Below the pieces are notes generated by a model. It saw nothing but the letters and a program-made list of their open reading frames with translations, was not told the origin of the DNA and ran no database searches. From contig JAJYXQ010000065.1 in the NCBI GenBank assembly GCA_021796385.1, positions 1 through 44,976 on the forward strand: a stretch of 44,976 bases of DNA, given 5' to 3'. Below, piece after piece: positions 33,150 to 41,929 of this stretch. Made by a program: the position numbers and the translations under genes. Source of the stretch: Thermoplasmata archaeon. Lineage in GTDB: Archaea; Thermoplasmatota; Thermoplasmata; Lutacidiplasmatales; UBA184. The number at the start of each line of letters is the position of its first letter. The first letter of the stretch is position 1.

Positions 33150-33311
33150 GAAGGTGCCGGAAATCCGATGGGAGTCGCATCTCGGATTATCGCGGTTTCC
33201 GGGACGATACGTTCTCGTTCCATTTATGCCCGAAGTCCTGTTCAAAGTAGTCCGCATCCAGGCACACCCCGGGCGCGTCCTTCATCAATCCTCGACCTAT
33301 CTCGCCCGAAG

Positions 33312-34160
33312 ATGAAGGTCGTCATCCCGGCGGCGGGGCTGGGACGGAGATTCCTCCCGGTGACGAAGAGCATGCCGAAGGAGATGCTCCCGGTGGTCGA
33401 TCGACCGGTCATCCATTACGTGGTGGAAGAGGCCGTGGCCGCCGGCGCCACCAACATCGTCATCATCACCGGGCGCGGGAAGCGCGCGGTCGAGGATTAC
33501 TTCGACCACAACCCCGACCTCGGAAGCATCGGCGAAGCGCGTGAGCTCGAGGAGCTCGAGGCGATCACCCGTCGGGTCTCGATCTACTACATCCGCCAGC
33601 GGATGCCAAAGGGGCTGGCCAACGCGATCTATTGCGCGAAGCACTTTGTCGGCAATGAACCCTTCGGCGTCCTCCTCGGAGACACGATCAACGTCTGCTC
33701 CCCTCCGCTGCTTGCGCAGTTGAAGTCCCGGTTCGACGCCTTGGGTGGCCAGAGTTCCGTCCTCTCCGTGGAAACCGTGCCGGATGCCAAGGTCAAGGAC
33801 TACGGGATCGTGAAGGGACGCGAGGTGTCCCCCGGGGTCTTCGAGGTCGAGCAGATGGTCGAGAAGCCTCGCCTCGAGGAGGCCCCGAGCCGGCTCGGGA
33901 TCACCGGGGCCTACTTCCTCACCCCGGGGGTCTTCCGGGCCATCGAACAGACCGCACCCGATGCCACCGGGGAGACCCAGCTCACGACGGCGCTCAACAC
34001 CCTTTCCCGCGAGGAGAAGGTCTACGCGGTGACCTTCCAGGGCCGCCGCTACGACATCGGGGACCGGGCGATCTGGCTACGCACGAACATCGAGTTCGCC
34101 ATGAAGGATCCCACCCTTCGGCCAGCCGTCCTCGACGCCTGCCACGAGTACAGCCGATGA
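33312..34160 (+). CDS. galU: UTP-glucose-1-phosphate uridylyltransferase
   Basis: The 282-residue enzyme joins UTP and glucose 1-phosphate to UDP-glucose. It opens with KVVIPAAGLGRRFLPVTKSM and PKEMLPVVDRP, the nucleotide-binding loop and sugar site of GalU, and has YYIRQRMPKGLANAI, FGVLLGDT, EVEQMVEKP and GRRYDIGDR. I place the start at the ATG at 33312, where the conserved first strand begins; the open frame extends 60 codons further but this part has no match. Its TGA overlaps the next ATG. It is the first gene of a six-gene coupled run that goes from here to 40201. Confidence 0.92.
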   Translation: MKVVIPAAGLGRRFLPVTKSMPKEMLPVVDRPVIHYVVEEAVAAGATNIVIITGRGKRAVEDYFDHNPDLGSIGEARELEELEAITRRVSIYYIRQRMPKGLANAIYCAKHFVGNEPFGVLLGDTINVCSPPLLAQLKSRFDALGGQSSVLSVETVPDAKVKDYGIVKGREVSPGVFEVEQMVEKPRLEEAPSRLGITGAYFLTPGVFRAIEQTAPDATGETQLTTALNTLSREEKVYAVTFQGRRYDIGDRAIWLRTNIEFAMKDPTLRPAVLDACHEYSR

Positions 34161-35110
34161 AGGAGACCGTCCTCATCAGCGGTGCGGCGGGGTTCCTCGG
34201 ATCCCATCTTGCCGAACGCTTGGTGGCCGAGGGAAACCGCGTCATCGGCATCGACAACTTCTCCAGCGGCCGGCGGGAGAACCTCGAGGGGCTCAGGAGG
34301 TCTCCCGATTTCACGCTGATCCGGGGGGACCTTACCCAGCCGATATCCCTACCCCGGGCCCACGCGATCTACCACCTCGCTTCGCCCGCGTCCCCTCCCC
34401 GATACCTGAAGATCCCGGTCGCCACGCTCGAAGTCAACGCCTTCGGGACAGCCCAACTGCTCGCCCATGCCCGACGGTGTCGTGCGCGCTTCGTGCTCGC
34501 GTCCACCTCCGAGGTCTACGGGGACCCCGAGGTACATCCCCAGCCCGAGACGTACTGGGGCCATGTGAACCCGACCGGGGTCCGCTCCTGCTACGACGAG
34601 GGGAAACGTTTCGCCGAGGCCCTCACGATGGCTTGGCACCGGGAACGCGGCGTGGATACGCGCATCGCCCGGATCTTCAACACCTACGGCCCCCGCATGG
34701 CCCCCGACGATGGGCGCGTCGTCTCGAATTTCCTCGTGGCGGGTTGGAAGGGAGAGCCACTCCGCATCTACGGGACCGGGAAGCAGACCCGCTCCTTCTG
34801 CTATGTGGACGACCTCATCGAAGGCCTTGTGCTCCTCGCCCGCGCCGACACGGTCGAGGGACCGGTGAACCTCGGCAATCCCCTCGAAGAGATCCCCATG
34901 GAGACGCTCGCAGAAAAGGTCCTCGAGCTCACCGGCGGGCGCTCGACCATCGTATACGTTGCGAAGGCCGAGGACGACCCCGAACGCCGACGGCCGGACA
35001 TCTCGAAGGCGAAGGATCTCCTCGGCTGGGCTCCGCGAATCCGCCTTGAGCACGGTCTGGCCGCCACGGCGGAGTATTTCCGAAAGCTCGTGGCCGGGGG
35101 GAAGGCATGA
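34157..35110 (+). CDS. uxs: UDP-glucuronate decarboxylase (UDP-xylose synthase)
   Basis: The 317-residue short-chain dehydrogenase family protein carries the NAD loop GAAGFLGSHLAERL and the motifs of UDP-xylose synthase: YHLASPASPPRY, STSEVYGDPEVHPQ, VRSCYDEGKRFAE with the catalytic Tyr and Lys, and RIFNTYGPRM. It oxidises and decarboxylates UDP-glucuronate to UDP-xylose in the cytoplasm. Its start overlaps the galU stop (ATGA) and its own stop overlaps the start of the dehydrogenase that supplies its substrate. Confidence 0.88.
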   Translation: MKETVLISGAAGFLGSHLAERLVAEGNRVIGIDNFSSGRRENLEGLRRSPDFTLIRGDLTQPISLPRAHAIYHLASPASPPRYLKIPVATLEVNAFGTAQLLAHARRCRARFVLASTSEVYGDPEVHPQPETYWGHVNPTGVRSCYDEGKRFAEALTMAWHRERGVDTRIARIFNTYGPRMAPDDGRVVSNFLVAGWKGEPLRIYGTGKQTRSFCYVDDLIEGLVLLARADTVEGPVNLGNPLEEIPMETLAEKVLELTGGRSTIVYVAKAEDDPERRRPDISKAKDLLGWAPRIRLEHGLAATAEYFRKLVAGGKA

Positions 35111-36468
35111 CCCCCCGACCCTCCTCCCCCACGGTCGGGATCGTCGGATTGGGATACGTGGGGATGGCGGCCGCTGCCGCCTTTGCACACTATGGGGTGC
35201 GGGTGGTCGGCTTTGATCTCGATGCCGGCCGCATCCAAGCGCTCCGGAAGGGGACGACCCCCATCTTAGAAGAGGGGCTGGCGGCACTCCTCCGGAGCGC
35301 GTTCGCATCCCGCCGCCTGCTCCTCTCCGACTCGCTCGCAGACCTCGCGCAGCGGTGCGAGGTCATCTTCCTGTGCGTCCAGACTCCTGCGACGAGCGAC
35401 GGGGCCATCGACCTCTCCTACCTTGCCCAAGCGGCGCTGGACCTCGGCCGGGCCCTGCACAGTGTCGGGAAATGGCGGCTCGTCGTGGTGAAGAGCACGG
35501 TGGTCCCCGGGACGGCGGAGGGGCTCGTGAGCGATGTGCTCAAGAACTCAGGACCACTCCGTCCGGGCCGGGACTTCGCCGTCGCCTCCAACCCGGAGTT
35601 CCTGGCCGAGGGTACCCTCGTGAAGGATGCGCTCCACCCTGCCCGGATCGTGATCGGAGTGTCCGAGGCGAAGAGCTCCCGTCTCCTGCGGGCGCTGTAC
35701 CGGAGGTTCCCGGCCCCCGTTCGGGTCCTTCCCGTCGCGGCGGCGGAGCTCGTGAAGTACGCCTCCAATGCGATGCTCGCCCTCCGCGTCTCCTACGCGA
35801 ACGAGATGGCCCGCCTGGCCCGCAAAGCGGGCGTGGACATCGACCCGGTCCTTACGGCCGTCGGTGAGGATCCCCGGATCGGTCCGCACTTCCTCCGGGC
35901 TGGCCCCGGGTTCGGTGGGAGCTGCTTTTCGAAGGACGTGCGGGCGCTGGCGAGCTGGGCCCGGGACCATGGTGTCGAGACCCCGGTCCTCACGGCCACA
36001 CTGGATGGCAACGAGCTCCAGGCGCTCCACGTGGTCGAACTCACCGAGGAAGCCCTGGGAGGGCTCTCCGGTCGTCGGGTCGCCCTCCTCGGCCTTTCCT
36101 TCAAGCCCGGGACCTCCGACGTCCGCGATTCCCGGGCCTACCCGATCATGGAGGCGCTCCTCCGGGACGGCGCCGACGTGGTGCTCCACGACCCGCACGC
36201 TGCAGATGCGTTCCGCCATGGTCTCTCCCCGTCCGCCACCCGGGAGATCGGGCAGAGGCTTTCCTTCGCCCCGTCCCTAAAAGCTGCACTGCGCGGGGCG
36301 GATGGAGCGATCGTCCAAGCGGACTGGCCAGAGTACCGCCGGTTGCCCCCGCATGCCTGGCGCACATTGCGGGGGAGGGTTGTGATCGATACCCGGCGGA
36401 CGCTCGCACGGGATCGCCTGCGCGCGGCCGGAGTGCGATGCGTCGCACTCGGTGTCGGCGAACGATGA
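35107..36468 (+). CDS. ugd: UDP-glucose 6-dehydrogenase
   Basis: The 453-residue enzyme oxidises UDP-glucose twice to UDP-glucuronate with NAD. Visible: the NAD site VGIVGLGYVGMAAAAAFA, CVQTPATSDGAIDL, VVKSTVVPGT, SNPEFLAEGT, the central helix region AELVKYASNAMLALRVSYANE and the catalytic cysteine in GPGFGGSCFSKDVRAL. The C-terminal domain (LLGLSFKPGTSDVRDSRA) is complete. It supplies UDP-glucuronate to the decarboxylase upstream, so the three first genes of the operon form a route from glucose 1-phosphate to UDP-xylose. Overlaps of 4 nt couple it on both sides. Confidence 0.92.
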   Translation: MTPRPSSPTVGIVGLGYVGMAAAAAFAHYGVRVVGFDLDAGRIQALRKGTTPILEEGLAALLRSAFASRRLLLSDSLADLAQRCEVIFLCVQTPATSDGAIDLSYLAQAALDLGRALHSVGKWRLVVVKSTVVPGTAEGLVSDVLKNSGPLRPGRDFAVASNPEFLAEGTLVKDALHPARIVIGVSEAKSSRLLRALYRRFPAPVRVLPVAAAELVKYASNAMLALRVSYANEMARLARKAGVDIDPVLTAVGEDPRIGPHFLRAGPGFGGSCFSKDVRALASWARDHGVETPVLTATLDGNELQALHVVELTEEALGGLSGRRVALLGLSFKPGTSDVRDSRAYPIMEALLRDGADVVLHDPHAADAFRHGLSPSATREIGQRLSFAPSLKAALRGADGAIVQADWPEYRRLPPHAWRTLRGRVVIDTRRTLARDRLRAAGVRCVALGVGER

Positions 36469-37829
36469 GCATCCTGCTTCGCTACGATAAGGGTACGCTC
36501 CTCATCCGCGGAGAAAAGCCACCCTTCGGCGTTTGGGACGAGCGGGTCCAGGCATACCGGACCTTTGGGATGCACTATGGGGACATCCGAAGGTGGGGGG
36601 AAGGGTTCCCGCCGGGCGCCTTCGACGATCAGGCGCTCGAGCCGCTTCCGGCACCCGTCTTGGAACTCGCCGAGAAGCTCCGGCCGTACCAGGTGGAAGC
36701 GGTCGAACAGTGGCAGCGCTCGGGGATGCGGGGAGTCATCGTCCTCCCGACCGCCGCAGGGAAGACCCATGTGGCCCTCGAGGCGATCCGGGCGGTCTCC
36801 CGTTCCACCCTCGTGGTCGTCCCCACGCTCGACCTCGTCGACCAATGGGTGAAGAAGCTCTCCGACGTGTTCAAGTCCCGGGTGGGCCGGATCGGTGGCG
36901 GTGCGTTCCAGATCGAACCCCTCACGGTCTCGACCTACGACAGCGCCCTCTTGCGGGCCGAGTCGCTGGGCAACCGTTTCGAATTCCTCGTCGTCGACGA
37001 GGTCCACCACCTTCCCTCGGCATCGTTCCGGCATATCGCAGAGATGTACCTTGCCCCCTACCGCCTCGGGCTGACGGCGACGTACGAGAGGGCCGACCTC
37101 CTCCACCAGGAACTGGAGGCCCTGTTCGGTGGCAAGATCTTCGAACGCGGCTACGAGGAACTGACGGACTTCCTCGCGGATTTCTCCCTGGTCAAGCTCC
37201 CGGTGGAGCTCGCTCCCGACGAGCTCACCGAGTACGAGTCCGCCCGGGAGGTCTTCACGAACTATCTCCGGCGGCACCGGATGCGCTTCCGCGGCCCCTG
37301 GGATTTCGAATCCTTCATTCGCCGCTCGTGGAACCCCGAGGGAAGGGAGGCCTTGCTCTCTTGGCGCAAGGCGCGCGAGATCGCCTTCAACCCGCGGGCG
37401 AAGGTCGAGGCCGTCCGTACGATCCTCTCCCGTCACCGCGGCGAGCGGACGATCATCTTCACCGAGGAAACCGCACAGGCCTACCTCCTCGCCCGCGAGC
37501 TCCTCGCCCCGTGCCTCACCTACCGGACCGAGGAGGAGGAGCGCCGGGAGACCTTGGCCCGCTTCAAGGACGGGCGGAGCCGGATCCTCGTCACTTCCCG
37601 GGTGCTCGACGAGGGGGTGGACGTGCCGGAGGCCTCGATCGCCATCGTGCTCTCGGGATCGGGCAGTCCCCGCCAGTTCCGCCAGCGGCTCGGACGGATC
37701 CTCCGGCCCGGCCCGGGAAAGCGGGCCGTGCTCTACGAGGTGCTCTCCGCCGACACCACAGAGATGGGCACCTCCCGCCGGAGAAAACGCGGCATGGGGG
37801 CTGTCCTCGCTGCCACGGCCGATAGGTAG
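36465..37829 (+). CDS. xpb: XPB/Rad25-like DNA repair helicase
   Basis: The 454-residue superfamily 2 helicase matches archaeal XPB in size and order: a short N-terminal damage-recognition domain, LRPYQVEAVEQWQ, Walker A VLPTAAGKTH, DEVHHL, then LGLTATYERADLLH, where the family's RED motif reads RAD, then the second helicase domain with IIFTEETAQAYLLA, ILVTSRVLDEGVDVPEAS and FRQRLGRILRPG. XPB opens DNA in nucleotide excision repair, and in archaea works with the nuclease Bax1, which is the next gene, 3 nt downstream. The start at 36465 overlaps the ugd stop (ATGA); an upstream start at 36438 would lie inside ugd. Confidence 0.92.
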   Translation: MSILLRYDKGTLLIRGEKPPFGVWDERVQAYRTFGMHYGDIRRWGEGFPPGAFDDQALEPLPAPVLELAEKLRPYQVEAVEQWQRSGMRGVIVLPTAAGKTHVALEAIRAVSRSTLVVVPTLDLVDQWVKKLSDVFKSRVGRIGGGAFQIEPLTVSTYDSALLRAESLGNRFEFLVVDEVHHLPSASFRHIAEMYLAPYRLGLTATYERADLLHQELEALFGGKIFERGYEELTDFLADFSLVKLPVELAPDELTEYESAREVFTNYLRRHRMRFRGPWDFESFIRRSWNPEGREALLSWRKAREIAFNPRAKVEAVRTILSRHRGERTIIFTEETAQAYLLARELLAPCLTYRTEEEERRETLARFKDGRSRILVTSRVLDEGVDVPEASIAIVLSGSGSPRQFRQRLGRILRPGPGKRAVLYEVLSADTTEMGTSRRRKRGMGAVLAATADR

Positions 37830-37832
37830 ACG

Positions 37833-39320
37833 ATGTTCCCGAAGGCGCTCCTCATTGCGAAGACCCGCGGGGAGACCGTGCGGCCGCTCCTTCTCTCCCC
37901 GGAAGACCCGGAGGCCGTCACGCTCGTAGAGAGCATCCTGGCTGCCTATCGTGGATCCGTGGGCCGGCCTCGGCGCGAGGTGTTGGCACGGATCCGGACG
38001 CTCGAGGACCGGGCCCAGCGGTTCAAGGTCGTCCGGGCCCTCGCGCTCTTGGTGGAGCGGCGCTCCGAGTTCGCCCGCCGGCCGGGCCCAAACCCCCGGG
38101 CGCTGCGTGAGCGCATCTTCGCCGCGGCACCCGGCGGTGCGGTCACCCCGGAAGAGCGGCAGGCGGTCCTCGGCTCCGTGGCCGCCACCCTCGGGACGAC
38201 CCCCGAGGAGGTCGAAGCGCAGATGTGGGCGGACCTCGAGGAAGAGGAACGCCTCGTCGCCACCGAGCCGTCACACCCGGAAGCGATCATCCGGGCCTTC
38301 AACCTCGGTCAGCTTCAGACCCTCCTGTTCCGGGCCCGGACGCTCACCCTGTCCTTCGGGGAGGAGACAGGGTACCGGGAGGCGTGCGCACGCGTGAAAC
38401 GCGCGGGGCTCATGTTCACCGCGCAGGAAGGCACCCCGCCCGCGCTGCTTTTGGAAGGGGCGGTCTCGTTTTTGCGTTCGACCGAGCGCTACGGGACCCG
38501 GCTGGCCGGGATTCTTCCCGACCTCGTCGGCCTCCCGGGCTGGAAGCTCGAGGCGAAGATTGCGGTCGCGGATTCCATCGGGAAGGAACGGGTCCGGACC
38601 CTGACGCTCGATGCCGGAGTGGGGCCGTACCTGGGAGTTCCCGCCGAACCCCCGAAGGCGAGCGGGCTTCCCGAGAGCCTCCAGGTGCTCCTCCCCGGTC
38701 TGCGGGCCCTCGGGTGCACCTGGGAGGCCCACCCCTCCCCGGTCGTTGCGGCCGCGGGGCTTGAATTTCCCGACCTCAAGATCGAGGGCCCCGCGGGGAG
38801 CGCGTACCTCGAGGCCATCGGGTACTGGTCCCCGGCCTGGGTCGAGAAGAAGCTCCGACGGACCTCCAGTGTGCATCCCCCCTACCTCATCCTGGCGAAC
38901 CGCGATCTCGCCGTGGGGACCCTCGCCGATGACCCCCGGCTCCTGCGGGCGGGAAAGGGGGGGCTCGAGGGACGCGAGCTCAAGGACAAGCTGATCCCCC
39001 GACTCACACACGGTCGAGCGGAAGGCCTGGTCCGGGAGCCCACGACCGCGGGCTCGGAGCCCTGGGGGGATGTCGTCAACCTTGCCCGGACCCCTGTACC
39101 CGGGACTCGCATGCGCAAGGCCGGGTACGTCATCCTCGGACACTTCGCGGTGCGCGAAACGGTGGTCGGCGAGATCCAACGGGCCGTGCGCTCCGCTCTC
39201 CCCGACCTCGAAGCGGTCGAGTGCACGCTCCGAAAATGGAGGCTCGAACCTTCCGTTCTACCCCACCTGGGATTTTTAATTAGGTGGAAAGGTCTCGAAG
39301 CGACCGTGGTGGAAGCTTGA
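37833..39320 (+). CDS. bax1: Bax1 nuclease, partner of XPB (DUF790)
   Basis: The 495-residue protein is the archaeal Bax1 (DUF790) family, always found beside XPB. It starts FPKALLIAKTRGETVRPLLL, has the family's helical middle part (PEAIIRAFNLGQLQTLLFRA), and in the second half the nuclease signature EFPDLKI followed by YLEAIGYWSPAWVEKKLR, where D and E belong to the PD-(D/E)xK-like centre. XPB and Bax1 form a helicase-nuclease complex that opens and incises damaged DNA. The last 75 residues after about 420 (GYVILGHFAVRETVVGEIQRA onwards) look like an extension relative to the minimal family. Confidence 0.9.
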   Translation: MFPKALLIAKTRGETVRPLLLSPEDPEAVTLVESILAAYRGSVGRPRREVLARIRTLEDRAQRFKVVRALALLVERRSEFARRPGPNPRALRERIFAAAPGGAVTPEERQAVLGSVAATLGTTPEEVEAQMWADLEEEERLVATEPSHPEAIIRAFNLGQLQTLLFRARTLTLSFGEETGYREACARVKRAGLMFTAQEGTPPALLLEGAVSFLRSTERYGTRLAGILPDLVGLPGWKLEAKIAVADSIGKERVRTLTLDAGVGPYLGVPAEPPKASGLPESLQVLLPGLRALGCTWEAHPSPVVAAAGLEFPDLKIEGPAGSAYLEAIGYWSPAWVEKKLRRTSSVHPPYLILANRDLAVGTLADDPRLLRAGKGGLEGRELKDKLIPRLTHGRAEGLVREPTTAGSEPWGDVVNLARTPVPGTRMRKAGYVILGHFAVRETVVGEIQRAVRSALPDLEAVECTLRKWRLEPSVLPHLGFLIRWKGLEATVVEA

Positions 39321-40201
39321 GGGCCGTGATCACGATGGCCGGGGAGGGCTCCCGTCTCCTTCCGGTGACGAAGGGGTTGCGCAAGGAGATGCTGCCGCTC
39401 TTCTATCAAGGCAAGGGCGGGGTTCCCGTGCTGGCTCCGGTCGCCCATCTCGTGGTCAATTCGCTCCACGCCGCGGGCGTCGACAACATCACCATGGTGG
39501 TCGGGAACGATGCCGCCAACCTCCTGCGCTACTTCACCCCGGACGGGGCGCTGCTCGACCGACACGCGCACCATCAGGACCGTCTGGTGGAGACTCTGGC
39601 TCTTTACGACCTCCTTTCGCGGGTGCATTTCTCTTGGGTCATCCAATCCTCTCCGGCCGGGTTCGGGGATGCGCTCCTGCGGTCCTCAGCGGCGGTGGGG
39701 GACCATCCCTTCCTCCTCCATGCCGCAGATGCAATCCTGATGGAGCGGCAGGCGGGACGGGCCCTTTCGGCCATGAAGAGCTTTCTATCTGAGAAGAAGG
39801 CAGGGGCCGTGCTCTTCGTGCGGAAGGTCCGGGACCCCCGGCGGTACGGTGTGGTCGAGGGCGTTGCCGCCGGCCGTTGGGAAGGGTATCGCACGCTCCG
39901 GGTCACCGGAATGGAGGAGAAGCCGACCGCCCCGCGCAGCTCCTGGGCGGCGACGGCCATGTACGCTTTCACCCCTGAGATATTCGACATCCTGCGGGAG
40001 ATCCATGGTCGGGACCCCACCCGTGAGCTCGAGGTGACGAGCGGGATCGAGGGGCTCATCGCGCGCGGCCGCCCCGTGTTCGCCCTGGTTTCCCGTCCGG
40101 CGGAGGAACGCTGGCTCTCCGTGGGCTCGCCCGAAGGGTATTTCCGGGCGCTCCACTATAGTTACCGCGCGGCGACGCGCAAACCCGGTCCCCCGAAGTA
40201 G
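39317..40201 (+). CDS. Second GalU-like sugar nucleotidyltransferase
   Basis: About 294 residues with the nucleotidyltransferase core: AVITMAGEGSRLLPVTKGLR and KEMLPLF, then VGDHPFLLHAADAIL, RRYGVVEGVA, VTGMEEKP and a C-terminal RWLSVGSPEGYFRAL. The TTG at 39317 overlaps the bax1 stop as TTGA and begins right at the first beta strand, so I take it as the start. It activates a sugar phosphate with a nucleotide, but the usual D in the second metal site context reads HAADAI, so substrate and activity are uncertain. As the last gene of the coupled operon it may make another sugar nucleotide for glycosylation of the cell-surface proteins encoded here. Confidence 0.78.
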   Translation: MRAVITMAGEGSRLLPVTKGLRKEMLPLFYQGKGGVPVLAPVAHLVVNSLHAAGVDNITMVVGNDAANLLRYFTPDGALLDRHAHHQDRLVETLALYDLLSRVHFSWVIQSSPAGFGDALLRSSAAVGDHPFLLHAADAILMERQAGRALSAMKSFLSEKKAGAVLFVRKVRDPRRYGVVEGVAAGRWEGYRTLRVTGMEEKPTAPRSSWAATAMYAFTPEIFDILREIHGRDPTRELEVTSGIEGLIARGRPVFALVSRPAEERWLSVGSPEGYFRALHYSYRAATRKPGPPK

Positions 40202-40205
40202 GGGG

Positions 40206-41531
40206 CTATCCGCCCGGCGCACCCACGAGGTGATAGTAGCGGTAGGCGGCTTCGCCCGCCGCGAAGCAGTAGCGGACCTTCGTGAAGTTCTTCTTGAGCT
40301 CGAGGACCCGGTTCCCCACTTCCTCGGGGCTCTTGCCCTTGTGGAGGAGCGCGTCCATGAGCTCCGCCACGGCGTCCATCTCGGACGGGCCCATCCCGAC
40401 CCGCGTGAGCTCCTGGGTCCCGAGCCGGATGCCCTGGGGATGGTTCGGGCTCTTGTCCCCCGGAAGCAGGTTCTTGTTCGCAACGATGCGGGCCGATTCG
40501 AGGCGCTTTGCGACGGCGTCCCCGCCCCCCTCCGCCTCCATCCGGACGGCCACCTGGTGGCTCTCCGTGAAACCCTTGTGGGCACAGAGAACCTGGAATC
40601 CGCGCTGGTGTAGCGCGGCGCCCAGCGCCTTCGCGTTCGCAACCGTCGCCCGCGCGTAGTCCTTCCCGAAGGCGAGGTGCTCCGCGAGGCTGACGGCGAG
40701 CGCCGCCATCTCGTTCAGGTGATGGTTGCTTGTGACCCCGGGAAAGGCGGCTGAGGTGAGGTGCTTCTTCAATTCCGCATCCTCCGAATCCGACAGCAGG
40801 ATGCCGTGCTGGGGCCCCGGCAGAGTCTTGTGGGTCGAGCCGGAGAGCACCGCACACCCCTCGTGCAGCGGGTCCTGGAACACTCCCGAGGCGATGAGAC
40901 CGAGGACGTGCGCGCCGTCATACCAGCCGAGGGCACCGATGTCGCGCAGCGTCTCCTGAAGTTCCTTCAAGGGAAAGGGGAAGAGGAACAGGGAAAGGCC
41001 GAAGAGGGCGAGGGGAGGACGCTCGGTCGTAAGGATGCGCTTCGTGGCATCCACGTCGAGCTGCATCTCTTCGGTGTCGAACGCGTAGTAGACGGGTTTG
41101 ACGGACCGCAGGCCGAAGGCGCCGAACCCGGCCGAGGATATGTGGGCTCCTTCGGCGAGGCGGCAACTGCCGATCCGCATGCCGGGTTCCGCCATCGCCT
41201 TGAGGACGGCCAAGTTGGCAACGGTGCCGGAGATCGGCCGGACATCGGCGAAGTTGCAGCGGAAGAGTTCCCGCGCCAGCCGGAGGCACTCCCGCTCGAC
41301 CTCGTCCACCCAATGGTTCCCCTCGTAGTACCGCTCCCCGGGGAGCCCTTCCGCATAGCGCGAGTGGAAGTCCGATATCAGAAGCTCCTTTGCGTACGGA
41401 GAAAGGAGGTTCTCTGAGGCGATGAGGGGGAGGGCCCCCTCGAACCACCGGGAATGCTCTTCCACGGAGCGACGGATCCTCTGGACGGTCTGTTCGAGAT
41501 CGGCTACTTGGGGTTCGGTCAAGAGAGCCAC
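40206..41531 (-). CDS. glyA: Serine hydroxymethyltransferase
   Basis: The 441-residue PLP enzyme interconverts serine and glycine with a one-carbon carrier. Landmarks: LIASENLLSPYAKELL, GERYYEGNHWVDEVE, NFADVRPISGTVANLAVL, WYDGAHVLGLI, the PLP lysine in LSGSTHKTLPGPQHG, and GTQELTRVGMGPSEM. The GTG at 41531 is preceded by a purine-rich GGAAGGGGAGGG that could serve as ribosome binding site. It lies 39 bp downstream of the small gene at 41571 in the same direction. Confidence 0.93.
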   Translation of the reverse strand: MALLTEPQVADLEQTVQRIRRSVEEHSRWFEGALPLIASENLLSPYAKELLISDFHSRYAEGLPGERYYEGNHWVDEVERECLRLARELFRCNFADVRPISGTVANLAVLKAMAEPGMRIGSCRLAEGAHISSAGFGAFGLRSVKPVYYAFDTEEMQLDVDATKRILTTERPPLALFGLSLFLFPFPLKELQETLRDIGALGWYDGAHVLGLIASGVFQDPLHEGCAVLSGSTHKTLPGPQHGILLSDSEDAELKKHLTSAAFPGVTSNHHLNEMAALAVSLAEHLAFGKDYARATVANAKALGAALHQRGFQVLCAHKGFTESHQVAVRMEAEGGGDAVAKRLESARIVANKNLLPGDKSPNHPQGIRLGTQELTRVGMGPSEMDAVAELMDALLHKGKSPEEVGNRVLELKKNFTKVRYCFAAGEAAYRYYHLVGAPGG

Positions 41532-41570
41532 CCCTCCCCTTCCAGTGGAACTGGCACAGTGGCTACCCGG

Positions 41571-41870
41571 TCAACCCGAGCCAGAAGTGCGTTCGGCACG
41601 CTTGCCGCCGACGGGGGGCCATTGGGCCGCGATCTGCAGCGGTCCCGTCTCCTCTTCTTGCGTATCGAACTTCAAGAAGGCGTTCGACCCCCGGAAAGCC
41701 TCATGGATCTTGCGCACGTGCTCGCTGAACTCCTCATCGGTGGTCCATCGGAAGGCCAAGTCCCTGCGCCCCCGGATGAAGTGGAGGCCCGTGATCTTCT
41801 GCACCTTCTCAGCAAGCTCTGTGGATACCGGTCCTTCTGAGGAAAAGTAGACCTCAACGTAGGTAATCAT
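41571..41870 (-). CDS. Small protein of unknown function upstream of glyA
   Basis: The 99-residue product begins MITYVEVYFSSEGP and has an alternating alpha/beta pattern (KITGLHFIRGRRDLAFRW, then EEFSEHVRKIHEAF, then FLKFDTQEEE). I recognise no family. GGTGAAGG stands just upstream of the ATG as a ribosome binding site, which is unusual in this window of leaderless genes, so it probably has a transcribed leader. It may be co-transcribed with glyA. Confidence 0.65.
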   Translation of the reverse strand: MITYVEVYFSSEGPVSTELAEKVQKITGLHFIRGRRDLAFRWTTDEEFSEHVRKIHEAFRGSNAFLKFDTQEEETGPLQIAAQWPPVGGKRAERTSGSG

Positions 41871-41929
41871 CCTTCACCTGTCCCGAGGGGATGAGTCTTC
41901 CCCAAGTAAAAGCGTTGCGCTCAAAGGTC

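Noticed and set aside
33132-33311. 60-codon upstream extension of GalU
   Set aside because: The conserved first strand of GalU begins at the ATG at 33312, and the upstream part has no similarity.
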